Source: Sphingobacterium sp. SGR-19
GTDB taxonomy: Bacteria; Bacteroidota; Bacteroidia; Sphingobacteriales; Sphingobacteriaceae
Length of the DNA stretch: 64,000 nt
Reading direction: 5' to 3'
NCBI RefSeq assembly: GCF_011043555.1
Contig: NZ_JAAKGS010000003.1
Span: 248,001 to 312,000, forward strand
The notes under the pieces were generated by a model, which made no database searches, was not told where the DNA came from, and worked only from the letters and a program-made list of their open reading frames with translations. Within the stretch, counting starts at the first letter, position 1. Each line of letters starts with the position of its first letter. Positions 34,419-43,903 of this stretch are shown piece after piece. The position numbers and the translations under genes are program-made.

Positions 34419-36737
34419 TCAGAATTTAAAGTTCCATGTAACAGATGGAATAATACCAAAGAGGGCTATTTTGTAGGCCTCCGTTATGTTTGTATTATTT
34501 TTGTTCTCGCGAAAGTCGATAACGTACGCATTCTTTCGATTATAAGCATTGTATACACCAAATGTCCAGCTCGAACGAAAGCGTTTATTGGAGACGACGG
34601 GTTCATAAGTAGCAGACAGGTCCAAACGGTGATAGTTGGGCATTCGGTAGCCATTCCTCTCCGTGTAATAGAACATTGTTTTTCCGTCAACCTCATACTT
34701 ACCACTCGGAAACGTCACGGCATTTCCCGTTTGGTATACAAACGTCGCTCCCAGCGTCCATTTTTTAGTAAGTTCGTACATACCGACCACGGAAATGTCA
34801 TGTGTTCTATCTTGACGCGCTCTAAACCATTGCCCGTTATCAATCTCATCAAATTTACGCTCACTTCTGGCAAGGGTATAGCTAATCCAGCCGTGCAACT
34901 TCCCCGTGCTTTTCCGGAGATACGCTTCAATACCGTATGATCTTCCTATTCCGTATAGCAAATCACCCTCCAGATATTGGTTTGCCTGTAAATCTGCCCC
35001 ATTTCGGAAATCTATCTGGTTGTCCATATGCTTAAAATAGGTTTCTAACGAAAATTCATATCGGTTGTCTTTAAAATTCCGGAAGTATCCTACCGCAACC
35101 TGATCAGCAATTTGGGGCTTAATGTTCAAGCTGCTCACCACATATTGATCCGTAGGTAAGCTTGCCGTGGTGTTGGTCAGTTGATGTAGATTTTGCGCAA
35201 TACGGTTGTAAGATGCTTTGATACTATGCCGTTCACTTAACATGAAGCTGGCCGAAAAGCGTGGTTCGATAGTCAAATAATGTTTAGCTACTGCTCCTCT
35301 TCCGTAATATTGTTCGGCGACAACCTCACCATCCCCGTCGTAGGTATAAAAAGTACCCGGCCCCATCACCATAAAATCGTTGACACGAACTCCATACAGT
35401 AAAGAAACCCAATCAGTTGGACTCCAAGTATGCGATACATAGGCCGCAGCCTCTATTCCTTGCCGGCTGTCTACATCAACGGAATTAACAGATGTATTCT
35501 CTCCTGCGGTAATACTTGCCGGATAAATGGATTGCTGCACAGCATGGACTCCAAAACGCCAAGTACTGATCGGATTCTGATAATAGGAAAAATCCTGCTT
35601 TAAATTCCAGTTACGGATTTTGGAAGCTATACCAAAATTACTATCATCGCTAGATACCTGAACATTGTAACTGAAATCACTGTATATCAATGAAGTGTTA
35701 CTAAATAACTTATCATTAAAAATATGGTTCCATCTTACCGTTGCCGTAGCGTTCCCCCAATCAAAATTAAAGAGGTCGGAATAGCCCAAATCATCTTTGC
35801 CAAAATAGCCTGATAGATAGAGCGTGTTTTTATCATTAAACCGGAAATTTAGTTTCGCATTCAGATCATAGAAATAGAGTTTACTGTTCTTGACGTCGTC
35901 ATCGTTTGACAGCTTCAAGAACATATCGGCGTAGGTTCGACGTCCGCTGATCATGAACGAACTTTTATCTTTGATCAAAGGGGCTTCTACTTTCAGGCGG
36001 GAAGCAATAAGACCTATCCCACCTTCGGTTGTCAGTTCCTTTTGATTGCCGTCCATCATGGTGATGTCCATAACAGACGATATACGCCCCCCGAATTGAG
36101 AGGGGATTCCCCCTTTATACAGTTGAACATCTTTGATCGCATCGGAGTTGAACGTAGAGAAGAAGCCTAGTAAATGAGAAGCATTATACACTGTAGCTTC
36201 ATCAAGTAAAATAAGATTTTGATCACCTCCGCCGCCACGGACGTAAAAGTTAGACGACCCTTCTCCTGCACTCTGCACGCCCGGCAGTAATTGTATGGTC
36301 TTTAATAAATCTCTTTCACCAAAAACAACCGGAACATTCTTAACTTCTTCCATCGTAAAGTTCAATACACCCATCTGTGGACTAGAGACGTTTTTATCCT
36401 TCCGCTCAGCCGATACAACAACCTCTTCTAATGTATTATCTTCCCCATGGAGCTCCACATTAAGGCGTCGACTACTGTTTAGATCGATCTCCTCCGAATA
36501 GGATTGATAGCCGATATAACTAACCGTAACGCGATATTTTCCCGCTGGAAGCGTTAACGAATAAAAGCCGTACGTATTGGTGCTAGCCGCTTGCCGACCA
36601 GGCTCTACAGAGACCACCGCACCGATTAACGTTTCTCCCGATCCAGCGTCGCGAACGCTCCCGCTGAGTACAACCTGTTGCGCTAAGGCGTTTATACCAC
36701 TAAACAGGACAATAAAAATCAACCACAACCTATTCAT
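34419..36737 (-). CDS. TonB-dependent outer-membrane receptor with carboxypeptidase-like N-domain
   Basis: A 772-residue receptor. A signal peptide ends near INALAQQ. The carboxypeptidase-regulatory-like domain follows (about 20-105, SGSVRDAGSGETLIGAVVS region), then the plug (about 115-230, with VRGGGGDQNLILLDEATVYN as 167-186) and a 22-strand barrel ending SVTWNFKF, which has the usual terminal Phe. It takes up a ligand across the outer membrane using TonB energy. It is the third gene of a four-gene minus-strand unit with a lipoprotein, an esterase and DUF4249. The ligand is unknown; ester-containing compounds are suggested by the neighbouring esterase. Confidence 0.93.
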   Translation of the reverse strand: MNRLWLIFIVLFSGINALAQQVVLSGSVRDAGSGETLIGAVVSVEPGRQAASTNTYGFYSLTLPAGKYRVTVSYIGYQSYSEEIDLNSSRRLNVELHGEDNTLEEVVVSAERKDKNVSSPQMGVLNFTMEEVKNVPVVFGERDLLKTIQLLPGVQSAGEGSSNFYVRGGGGDQNLILLDEATVYNASHLLGFFSTFNSDAIKDVQLYKGGIPSQFGGRISSVMDITMMDGNQKELTTEGGIGLIASRLKVEAPLIKDKSSFMISGRRTYADMFLKLSNDDDVKNSKLYFYDLNAKLNFRFNDKNTLYLSGYFGKDDLGYSDLFNFDWGNATATVRWNHIFNDKLFSNTSLIYSDFSYNVQVSSDDSNFGIASKIRNWNLKQDFSYYQNPISTWRFGVHAVQQSIYPASITAGENTSVNSVDVDSRQGIEAAAYVSHTWSPTDWVSLLYGVRVNDFMVMGPGTFYTYDGDGEVVAEQYYGRGAVAKHYLTIEPRFSASFMLSERHSIKASYNRIAQNLHQLTNTTASLPTDQYVVSSLNIKPQIADQVAVGYFRNFKDNRYEFSLETYFKHMDNQIDFRNGADLQANQYLEGDLLYGIGRSYGIEAYLRKSTGKLHGWISYTLARSERKFDEIDNGQWFRARQDRTHDISVVGMYELTKKWTLGATFVYQTGNAVTFPSGKYEVDGKTMFYYTERNGYRMPNYHRLDLSATYEPVVSNKRFRSSWTFGVYNAYNRKNAYVIDFRENKNNTNITEAYKIALFGIIPSVTWNFKF

Positions 36738-36745
36738 CTATCGGT

Positions 36746-37561
36746 TTATTTCTTAGCACTTTTGTCCTGAAAACACTGTGCAAAAAAAGCCATTTGAAAA
36801 TCAATCGATCTTGCCCAATATTCGTGATTATGCTTACCTGGCATCGTCAAATAATGATGCGGTACATTCAGATAAGTAAGCTTTTCATGCAATTTATTAT
36901 TTACTTCAAAAAAGAAATCTTCTGTTCCACAATCGATAAATAACCGGAGCGACTGTGGTTTTACAAGATGTGTCAACTCCATAACCGTATGTGTATCCCA
37001 GACCTCCGCGTTCTCATGATACTCGCCGAGATGTTCTTTCATACCCCAGTTGTTCGGAAACGGGCGGATATCTACGCCACCCGAGGTGCTGCCCGCAAAA
37101 GCGAATAAATCTTGATGACGAAAAGCTAGATACAAAGCGCCGTGCCCCCCCATACTCAAACCCGTTATCGCACGGTTCGCACGATTGGATCCGACTTCAT
37201 ACTGCTGTTCGACAACGGGTATAAGTTCTTTAGTGATAAAAGTTTCGTATTGATAATCATCATCTTTCGTGTCCCAATACCAGCTATTGAAACCACCGTC
37301 AGGACAAACGACCAGATATCCATACATATCTACAAGGTGTTTGATATGAGGAGCGGTTTTCAGCCAACTCGCGTAATTGCCCGAATGCCCGTGCAGCAAG
37401 TAAAGTGTAGACGTTGCTTTTTTATGTTCCGGAGAGATCACAACCGCTCTGACGTCCTTGCCCATCCGCGTACTTCTCACCGTGATGGTATCGACCGTTG
37501 CAGCATGTAATTGCAGTATACCAGCAATTACGGCTAGCAAAAGAAAAATCTGTTTCTTCAT
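36746..37561 (-). CDS. Secreted alpha/beta-hydrolase (PF00756-type esterase)
   Basis: A 271-residue exported esterase with a signal peptide ending near LQLHAA. The serine nucleophile is in GLSMGGHG near residue 141, the acid in DCGTEDFF near 213 and the histidine in GKHNHEYW near 245. LYLLHGHSGNYASWL near 54 forms the oxyanion region. The family includes feruloyl esterases, S-formylglutathione hydrolases and siderophore esterases. It sits 8 bases before the TonB receptor and 9 bases after a lipoprotein gene, so it may act on the receptor's ligand. Confidence 0.9.
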   Translation of the reverse strand: MKKQIFLLLAVIAGILQLHAATVDTITVRSTRMGKDVRAVVISPEHKKATSTLYLLHGHSGNYASWLKTAPHIKHLVDMYGYLVVCPDGGFNSWYWDTKDDDYQYETFITKELIPVVEQQYEVGSNRANRAITGLSMGGHGALYLAFRHQDLFAFAGSTSGGVDIRPFPNNWGMKEHLGEYHENAEVWDTHTVMELTHLVKPQSLRLFIDCGTEDFFFEVNNKLHEKLTYLNVPHHYLTMPGKHNHEYWARSIDFQMAFFAQCFQDKSAKK

Positions 37562-37570
37562 ACCTACTTC

Positions 37571-38212
37571 TTACAAACCATCAGTAAACGCCGACAAGAT
37601 CCGTGGATATTGCTCCGCATCTTTCGCCCACAGTTTAAAGGAACGGTTGTATAAATTCAATTCCGCGAACACTTCTGCTTCTTCGCCTACACTGTTAGCA
37701 AAAAATAGCTTAAACGCATAGGTTCCGTTTCCTGTTAAATCGACAGCCGTTTTATTGGACGAGAACACAAGAGGCTCGAGTATAGCGTCTGTCATCCCGT
37801 TACTAGCCGGTTCTTCGTAAAGCGTTGCTATTGCTCTTACAAAGTTGTCGGACTCTTCTCCTAGCGAACTAAATTTGATTGCGCCCTCGTGAAAAGCTTT
37901 TTCCTCATTTACCTCCCCATCCTCAAAGACCCCTCCTGGAATATTTTTGGAGATTTCGATTTGAAGTGCGAGCGTGTCTTTATCGTTCAGAGACTTCCCC
38001 ACGTACACCATGGAGGAATCCGTGTCTGTAGATTTTATCAGAGTCAGGAATATAGCCGGATTATCCGTCGTCGAAGTAGCTACATACTGCCTAAGGTTAG
38101 CCGTCAACGCATCCTCTGTTGTTTTTTCGTTACCTTTTTGATTATTTCCGCAGCCCGTTAATGTTGCTGCTAATAGCATGACCGCCACCGCTTGTGAAAA
38201 TGTAGTTTTCAT
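37571..38212 (-). CDS. Hypothetical lipoprotein, first gene of the TonB-receptor unit
   Basis: A 213-residue lipoprotein with Cys21 in TLTGCG, from ATG 38210-38212; an upstream ATG 33 bases earlier would bury the signal. The mature protein is rich in charged residues and strands, and I recognise no family. Segments such as FLTLIKSTDTDSSMVYVGKS and NGTYAFKLFFANSVGEEAE suggest a beta-sandwich. It heads the operon with the esterase (9-base gap), so it may be a periplasmic or surface accessory to that system. Confidence 0.7.
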   Translation of the reverse strand: MKTTFSQAVAVMLLAATLTGCGNNQKGNEKTTEDALTANLRQYVATSTTDNPAIFLTLIKSTDTDSSMVYVGKSLNDKDTLALQIEISKNIPGGVFEDGEVNEEKAFHEGAIKFSSLGEESDNFVRAIATLYEEPASNGMTDAILEPLVFSSNKTAVDLTGNGTYAFKLFFANSVGEEAEVFAELNLYNRSFKLWAKDAEQYPRILSAFTDGL

Positions 38213-38290
38213 CTGTATATTATTTTGTTTATTTCCAAAACGCACAATATCCCCACATAGTTTAGAAGCAAAATACGAATAAATTGTTTA

Positions 38291-41236
38291 CTATACCAAG
38301 GCATCATATAATATTTCCACCGGATGATACGATTTTCGGCCGGTACCGTCCTTAATTTGATGACGACAGGATGTTCCTGCAGCAGCAATAAGCGTTTGTT
38401 CATCGGTGGAGCGCACAGCAGGTAACAACACGAGCTCACCCACTTTCATCGACACCTCGTAATGCTCTTCCTCATACCCGAAAGAACCCGCCATACCACA
38501 ACAACCTGAAGGAATGACTTCTACGCTATAATTTTCGGGAAACGACAATAATTTTTCTGTATAGCCGACCAAATGGAACGCCTTCTGATAACAATGCCCA
38601 TGCAATTTAATCTTCTTCGTCCCGTTGGTAAACTGCTCTCGGTGAATCCTACCAGCCTCTATCTCCCCAACAAGAAATTCGTCAATCATTAACGCCTGTT
38701 TGGCCAACATCCGTGCCGCATCCTGCAAATGCTTGTCTACCAACTCTACATATTCATCCCGAAACGTGATAATCGCCGAGGGTTCTATCCCCAAGAGCGG
38801 TGTTTCTTCTGTTATCAAATCTTTTAACAGCTCCACGTTTCTTTCCGCAATCACCTTAGCTTCTTTTACAAAGCCTTTGGATAAATACGTTCGTCCGCTT
38901 TCCACATGTTTAGGTATAATAACATCATATCCCAGTGAGGTTAGCAACTTATGTGCTGTTATGCCGATGGCCGTATCGTTGTATTCGGTAAACTCATCGC
39001 TAAATAGGTACACCTTTCGTTTGCAGTTCTGCAAAGTTTGCCTCCGAGCCCATTTGGACAACGTGGTGAAATGAACAGTGGGCAGGGATCGCTTAGGAGC
39101 AAATCCCACCACCGACTTGACCACATCAGCGAGGAACGGTGTGTTGACGACAAAGTTATAGAGGGGTGCAACATACGAACCCAATCGCTGGCTCTTGGTG
39201 AAATTAGCGATGACAGAGGAGCGGAAAGGCACACCATGTGCATCATAATAATGTTGCAAAAACTCGGCTTTCATCTTGGCGACGTCTACACGCGACGGAC
39301 ATTCACTTTTACACCCCTTACAGCTTAAACATAAATCCATCACCTCCTTTATCTCTTCATGGTCAAACCGATTCGTTTTCGTCGAATTTGTCAGAAATTG
39401 ACGGAGCATATTAGCTCTTGCTCTTGTTGTATCTTTTTCATTGCGGGTCGCCATAAACGATGGACACATCGTGCCGCCCGTAATTTCTGTTTTCCGGCAA
39501 TCACCCGAGCCAGAGCATTTCTCCGCTAAGCGTAGAATTCCTTCATCTTTCGTAAAATCAAAATAGGTTTTTATCTGCCTATCATCCACCACTTTATCAT
39601 AACGCAAGGAAGTATCCATTGGAGGCGTATTAACTATCTTATTTGCATTGAATACGCCTTGAGGATCAAAAATTGCTTTCGTCCGCTGCAGCAATTGATA
39701 CACCTTATCGCCTAATACTTTTCCAATAAACTCACCCCGCAAACGCCCATCACCATGTTCACCGCTCAACGATCCATTGTATTTCAACACCAAATCCGTA
39801 GTGCGTTCCAATATTGACCTGAATTTCTGACGCCCTTCCATCGTTTTCAGATTGATAAAAGGTTCGATATGTAATTCGCCCGCACCGGCGTGCGCATAAT
39901 ACGAAGCGTGCACATTTTCCTCTTTTAGGAGAACTTGTATATCGCTTACATAGGCCGGCAGATCTTCAGGAGAAACAGCACAGTCCTCAATGAGATTAAC
40001 CGGTTGTTCATCGCCTGGCAGATTCCGTATCAGCCCCAATCCCGCCTTACGCACATCCCAAACCAAATTAGTTTGCTGCGTCCCCACAATAAAAGGATAC
40101 GCATACCCCAATCCCTTCTCAACAAGGTCCTTTTTCAAAGCCTCCGCTTTTTGGTAAAGTTCCGCCTCTTCATCTGCACGGAACTCGATAATCAATAATG
40201 CCTGTGGGTCACCTTCAATAAAAAAACGATTATGTTGATACGTAGGGTGCCCTACCGTAAAGTCCAATATATATTTATCAACCAACTCCGAAGCTTCAGG
40301 ACGGTGGGATAAAGCGACGATATTACCCTCCATACATTCTACCATATCGGAAAAATGCACACACAACAAACCGATCTCCTTCGGTGGAAGCGGCATCAAA
40401 CTTAACTTGGCTTCGGTCACGATACCAATCGTTCCCTCCGACCCCGCCAACAAATCACATAAATTAAATGGCTTTTCATTGTCCACCAGAAAATCCAACG
40501 CATATCCAGTATTTCGTCGGGTCAATGTTTTTTTAGGATATCCCGATACGATCGCCTGTTTATTTTCCGGAAGCGACAGCAACGTGTTCAGCTCTCGATA
40601 AATTTCCCCTTCCCGTGTCTGAGACGCTAGCTTTTCAAAAAGTGCAGCTTCATCTAATGCCATAAAAATCACCTCCGAGGTATCATCGAGTAACACCTTC
40701 GCTTCCAACAAATTTTTGCGGGTATCCCCCCAGACGATAGAATGCAAGCCGGACGAATTATTACCGATCATACCACCCACCATCGCCCGGCTCGCCGTAG
40801 AAGTTTCGGGGCCGAACATCAATCCATGTGCCCGCAGATAACTATTTAAATCATCGCGAATAATACCGGGCTGTACACGCACCCAACGTTCCTCCACATT
40901 CAGTTCCAATATCTGGTTGAAACAACGAGATACATCAACCACGATACCACTTCCTACCACCTGACCGGCAAGTGAAGTGCCTGCTGTCCGTGGAATGAGC
41001 GTTAGACGCTTTTCTCCAGCGAACAAAATAAGTTTCTTCAAATCGTCTTTGCCCTGTGGGATCGCCACAGCAAGCGGAAGTTCCTGGTATACGGACGCGT
41101 CGGTTGCATAAGCCAACCGCATGGTCTGATGTTTTGGGTTCTCGGGCAAATAAAACAACTCTCCCATCAGTTGGGAAGATAGTCGGTTTAGTTCATCTAT
41201 AATCTGCACGTTTGTTCTCGTATTTGACAGAAACAA
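38291..41236 (-). CDS. FAD-linked oxidase / Fe-S oxidoreductase fusion (D-2-hydroxyacid dehydrogenase type)
   Basis: A 981-residue fusion of a GlcD-like FAD oxidase with a GlpC-like iron-sulfur part, similar to E. coli YdiJ. FAD binding is visible in LIPRTAGTSLAGQVVGSG near residue 98. The FAD-linked oxidase C-domain includes GSLSGEHGDGRLRGEF near 470. The 4Fe-4S ligands are in CSGSGDCRK near 583 and CLSCKGCKSECPS near 665. A CCG domain ends in GCCGMAGSFGYEEEH near 920. YdiJ oxidises D-2-hydroxyglutarate; here the substrate is inferred to be a D-2-hydroxyacid. It is cytoplasmic, single-copy and separated from the lipoprotein operon by 78 bases. Confidence 0.9.
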   Translation of the reverse strand: MFLSNTRTNVQIIDELNRLSSQLMGELFYLPENPKHQTMRLAYATDASVYQELPLAVAIPQGKDDLKKLILFAGEKRLTLIPRTAGTSLAGQVVGSGIVVDVSRCFNQILELNVEERWVRVQPGIIRDDLNSYLRAHGLMFGPETSTASRAMVGGMIGNNSSGLHSIVWGDTRKNLLEAKVLLDDTSEVIFMALDEAALFEKLASQTREGEIYRELNTLLSLPENKQAIVSGYPKKTLTRRNTGYALDFLVDNEKPFNLCDLLAGSEGTIGIVTEAKLSLMPLPPKEIGLLCVHFSDMVECMEGNIVALSHRPEASELVDKYILDFTVGHPTYQHNRFFIEGDPQALLIIEFRADEEAELYQKAEALKKDLVEKGLGYAYPFIVGTQQTNLVWDVRKAGLGLIRNLPGDEQPVNLIEDCAVSPEDLPAYVSDIQVLLKEENVHASYYAHAGAGELHIEPFINLKTMEGRQKFRSILERTTDLVLKYNGSLSGEHGDGRLRGEFIGKVLGDKVYQLLQRTKAIFDPQGVFNANKIVNTPPMDTSLRYDKVVDDRQIKTYFDFTKDEGILRLAEKCSGSGDCRKTEITGGTMCPSFMATRNEKDTTRARANMLRQFLTNSTKTNRFDHEEIKEVMDLCLSCKGCKSECPSRVDVAKMKAEFLQHYYDAHGVPFRSSVIANFTKSQRLGSYVAPLYNFVVNTPFLADVVKSVVGFAPKRSLPTVHFTTLSKWARRQTLQNCKRKVYLFSDEFTEYNDTAIGITAHKLLTSLGYDVIIPKHVESGRTYLSKGFVKEAKVIAERNVELLKDLITEETPLLGIEPSAIITFRDEYVELVDKHLQDAARMLAKQALMIDEFLVGEIEAGRIHREQFTNGTKKIKLHGHCYQKAFHLVGYTEKLLSFPENYSVEVIPSGCCGMAGSFGYEEEHYEVSMKVGELVLLPAVRSTDEQTLIAAAGTSCRHQIKDGTGRKSYHPVEILYDALV

Positions 41237-41372
41237 AGCTAAATAATTTGGTCAGCTTTTTCGAATTGTTTCTCTTTTTACAAAAACATTTGTTATCGGC
41301 TATTAGAACGACTGTATATTTAAAATTGCTTATGCTTTCTAACTTTTTCACCATGTCTATCAATATACTTGG

Positions 41373-41876
41373 TCAATCCAGTAAAGCTTCACGCAATGCT
41401 TGCCGGGATCTATAGAAGTTAAGACTACCCTCGTAAACAATATTCCATTCGTTATTAATTCCCTCAACCTCCTCGTCTTCTTTCGCATTGTTTACCTGTC
41501 TAACCATAACGCACCAAAGAAATTGATCTTTGAGATAAGAGAGTGAATGCGATTGCGTTTCGCTCCATATGCCACCGCTGTTCATCCACACATAACTTAA
41601 ATTATTACCGACCACAGATGTCATCTCTTTTTCAAAATCACCTTCTTCGAAATCTTGTTTATCTTCATCGTAAAATAATCTTTTGGCCTTGCCATTCTCG
41701 ATCCGAAGAACGAGATAGTTTGTACTTTCTTCGTTTTGAACATTTTTCAATGAGCCTGCCCAATAGCCATCATAAGAACCTAAGTTTGCTACAAATTGTG
41801 CATCTACTTCTACAATGCCAATAAAAAGCGCGACAAATGCCAATACAGCGATCCGGATGTTATGTTTTAGTTTCAT
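41373..41876 (-). CDS. Hypothetical exported protein
   Basis: A 167-residue protein with a signal peptide ending near VDAQ (residue 27). The mature part starts FVANLGSYDGYWAGSL and has alternating strands (YLVLRIENGKAKRLFYDED), like a small beta-barrel or lipocalin-like fold. I recognise no family. There is no lipobox, so it is periplasmic or secreted. It stands alone between the large oxidoreductase and the Lrp regulator, with no operon partner. Confidence 0.65.
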   Translation of the reverse strand: MKLKHNIRIAVLAFVALFIGIVEVDAQFVANLGSYDGYWAGSLKNVQNEESTNYLVLRIENGKAKRLFYDEDKQDFEEGDFEKEMTSVVGNNLSYVWMNSGGIWSETQSHSLSYLKDQFLWCVMVRQVNNAKEDEEVEGINNEWNIVYEGSLNFYRSRQALREALLD

Positions 41877-42106
41877 TTGGTATTTTTTTAAATAATTTGT
41901 TTGTATTTATCTTTATTACAATAGCATAATTAATAAGCTAAAGTTAACTGTATAGCACTATTCCAGGAATACCCATTATTAGGTATTTTAGCAGGTGCCC
42001 CTCTCTTCGCCGCCATTTACACCATACTTGCTCATCATCGCAACAACAAAAAATATTCAACATTAAAAAACACAAACAGAACAATATTCTACAATAGTAT
42101 ATATAT

Positions 42107-42137
42107 TTTGAATATAATTCTTTTAACCGTATCTTTG
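42107..42137 (+). promoter_or_regulatory. Consensus promoter of the Lrp-family gene, leaderless geometry
   Basis: TTTG at 42107-42110, a 19-base spacer and TATCTTTG at 42130-42137 match the phylum consensus exactly. The ATG at 42142 begins 4 bases after the -7 element. Confidence 0.8.
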
Positions 42138-42141
42138 TAAC

Positions 42142-42624
42142 ATGAAGACAAAAATGGAGTTTAGCTTAGATCAAATTGATTATCAGATCCTGCGTATTAT
42201 GCAAGAAAACGCACGTACGAACAATGCAGATATTGCGCGAGAGCTAGGAATGGCACCCTCCGCTATCCTAGAGCGGGTTAAGAAATTGGAACAGAAGCAG
42301 GTCATCCTACAATACAATGCGAAAATTAATCCAGATGCGCTCGACCAGAAGTTGCTGTCCTTCATTTTCATCAAAGCACAGGATCCAATTGGAACGCAAA
42401 AAGTAGGTTTGCTCTTAGCCAAAATTCCTGAAGTGCAGGAGGTACATGACATTGCAGGTGACGATGGGTATCTAATTAAGGTACGTACTAACGATGCAGC
42501 CGGATTAGTAGATCTGATGCGCAATTCACTAGGAAAAATAGAGGAGATTATTTCCACACGTACCACGATCGTTTTAGAGACAGTAAAAGAAGAACAAAAA
42601 CTCGTTATTCCAATAGAAGATTAA
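42142..42624 (+). CDS. Lrp/AsnC-family transcriptional regulator
   Basis: A 160-residue regulator. The N-terminal winged helix (about 8-65) has DYQILRIMQENARTNNADIA and the recognition region MAPSAILERVKKLEQ. The C-terminal RAM/AsnC ligand domain follows (about 75-150, VQEVHDIAGDDGYLIKVR). Lrp proteins sense amino acids and form octamers. It precedes the EamA transporter by 7 bases, suggesting it controls an amino-acid exporter. The start is probably the leaderless ATG; an in-frame ATG at 42154 (residue 5) is the alternative. Confidence 0.93.
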   Translation: MKTKMEFSLDQIDYQILRIMQENARTNNADIARELGMAPSAILERVKKLEQKQVILQYNAKINPDALDQKLLSFIFIKAQDPIGTQKVGLLLAKIPEVQEVHDIAGDDGYLIKVRTNDAAGLVDLMRNSLGKIEEIISTRTTIVLETVKEEQKLVIPIED

Positions 42625-42631
42625 TACGAAC

Positions 42632-43747
42632 ATGACAAAAGGAAATCAAAATATGCCAGCCACAAGCAGCATTATCTTTGCATATCTTGTAGTATACATC
42701 GTGTGGGGTTCTACCTTTTTCTTTATAGAAAAGGCGTTACATAGTTTCAGCCCGTTTGTCCTCGGTTCTATCCGGTTTATCTTAGCAGGTTCCATCTTGA
42801 TGGGATATTGTTATATCAAAGGATTTAAGCTGTTCGCAAAGACAGCTGTTAAGGATGCGCTGTTTGTGGGATTTTTATTGCTCTTTGTCGACATGGCTGC
42901 CGTGATCTGGTCTGAGCAATATATATCGAGCGGCATCGTCAGTATTATCGCAGCAGCGACAGCTATATGGTTTGTTATTCTTGACAAGCCAAAATGGAAA
43001 GAGAATTTTTCCAGTGTACCTACGGTTTTAGGTTTAATTTTTGGTTTTCTGGGGGTTTTTATGTTGTTTGCCGAACAGCTTTTTGTACAAACCGATTCCT
43101 CGGGAGATAAAAACATGAAAATAACAGCGATGTTCGTCCTTGTCTGTGGAACAATTGCCTGGACGGTAGGCTCTTTGATATCCAAATATAGTAAAGATAA
43201 AAGAACTCGGCAGATGGAGGAACGTGGAGAGGAAGATATACACGTCATGGTAAAGACGGCTTGGCAGATGGTCTGTGCAGGTACCGCCTTTACTGTGGTT
43301 GCTTCTGTAAACGGTGAATACGCCCGCTTTCAGATGCGTGATGTATTGCCTGAAGATTGGGGAGCTATCCTATATCTCGCAACCATGGGTTCTATTCTAG
43401 CATTTGGCAGCTATATATGGTTACTACAGTATCGTCCCACTACCGAGGTCAGCACACATGCATATATAAACCCGATTGTTGCTTTAGTATTAGCGCACTA
43501 TTTCACTGACCATAATGTCACATCGTTACAAATTGCGGGGCTCATCGTTGTACTGGGCAGTGTCTTGCTAATGAATTGGAACCTTTACAAAAACAACAAA
43601 AAAATCAAAATTTACAAACGTGCTAAACGGATAAAAAAACTAAGGGAATTAGCACCGCAAAGCAGTATCCCACGGATAATGGCATTATCCAATTTCAATC
43701 AAAGATACGAAAAGAAAAAAGAGACTGTAAACAAGGAAGACCAATAA
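42632..43747 (+). CDS. EamA/DMT-family transporter, probable amino-acid exporter
   Basis: A 371-residue inner-membrane protein with ten hydrophobic segments in two EamA repeats (for example VVYIVWGSTFFFIEKAL near residue 18 and GSILAFGSYIWLLQY near 252). The ARG/glycine-rich repeats are normal for the family. A basic cytoplasmic tail of about 55 residues (KNNKKIKIYKRAKRIKKL) is longer than usual. The gene follows the Lrp-family gene by 7 bases in the same transcript. By that context it exports an amino acid or its derivative, which is an inference. Most of the central loop (residues 180-205) is charged. Confidence 0.9.
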   Translation: MTKGNQNMPATSSIIFAYLVVYIVWGSTFFFIEKALHSFSPFVLGSIRFILAGSILMGYCYIKGFKLFAKTAVKDALFVGFLLLFVDMAAVIWSEQYISSGIVSIIAAATAIWFVILDKPKWKENFSSVPTVLGLIFGFLGVFMLFAEQLFVQTDSSGDKNMKITAMFVLVCGTIAWTVGSLISKYSKDKRTRQMEERGEEDIHVMVKTAWQMVCAGTAFTVVASVNGEYARFQMRDVLPEDWGAILYLATMGSILAFGSYIWLLQYRPTTEVSTHAYINPIVALVLAHYFTDHNVTSLQIAGLIVVLGSVLLMNWNLYKNNKKIKIYKRAKRIKKLRELAPQSSIPRIMALSNFNQRYEKKKETVNKEDQ

Positions 43748-43903
43748 AAAATATTTTTTTAAAGTGTAGCATTTTCTTAGCGTATTTCGTATTAATTCCA
43801 AAACATATTGAGCAAATGAAACTTGCATAAGCTACTATCTAGGGAATAGACCAATAATAGCTTGTATTAAAGTTCATTAGAATATGAAAAACAATTTAAT
43901 ACG

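Noticed and set aside
34415..34459. Longer DUF4249 start inside the TonB receptor gene
   Set aside because: It destroys the lipoprotein signal that begins at the ATG at 34412-34414.
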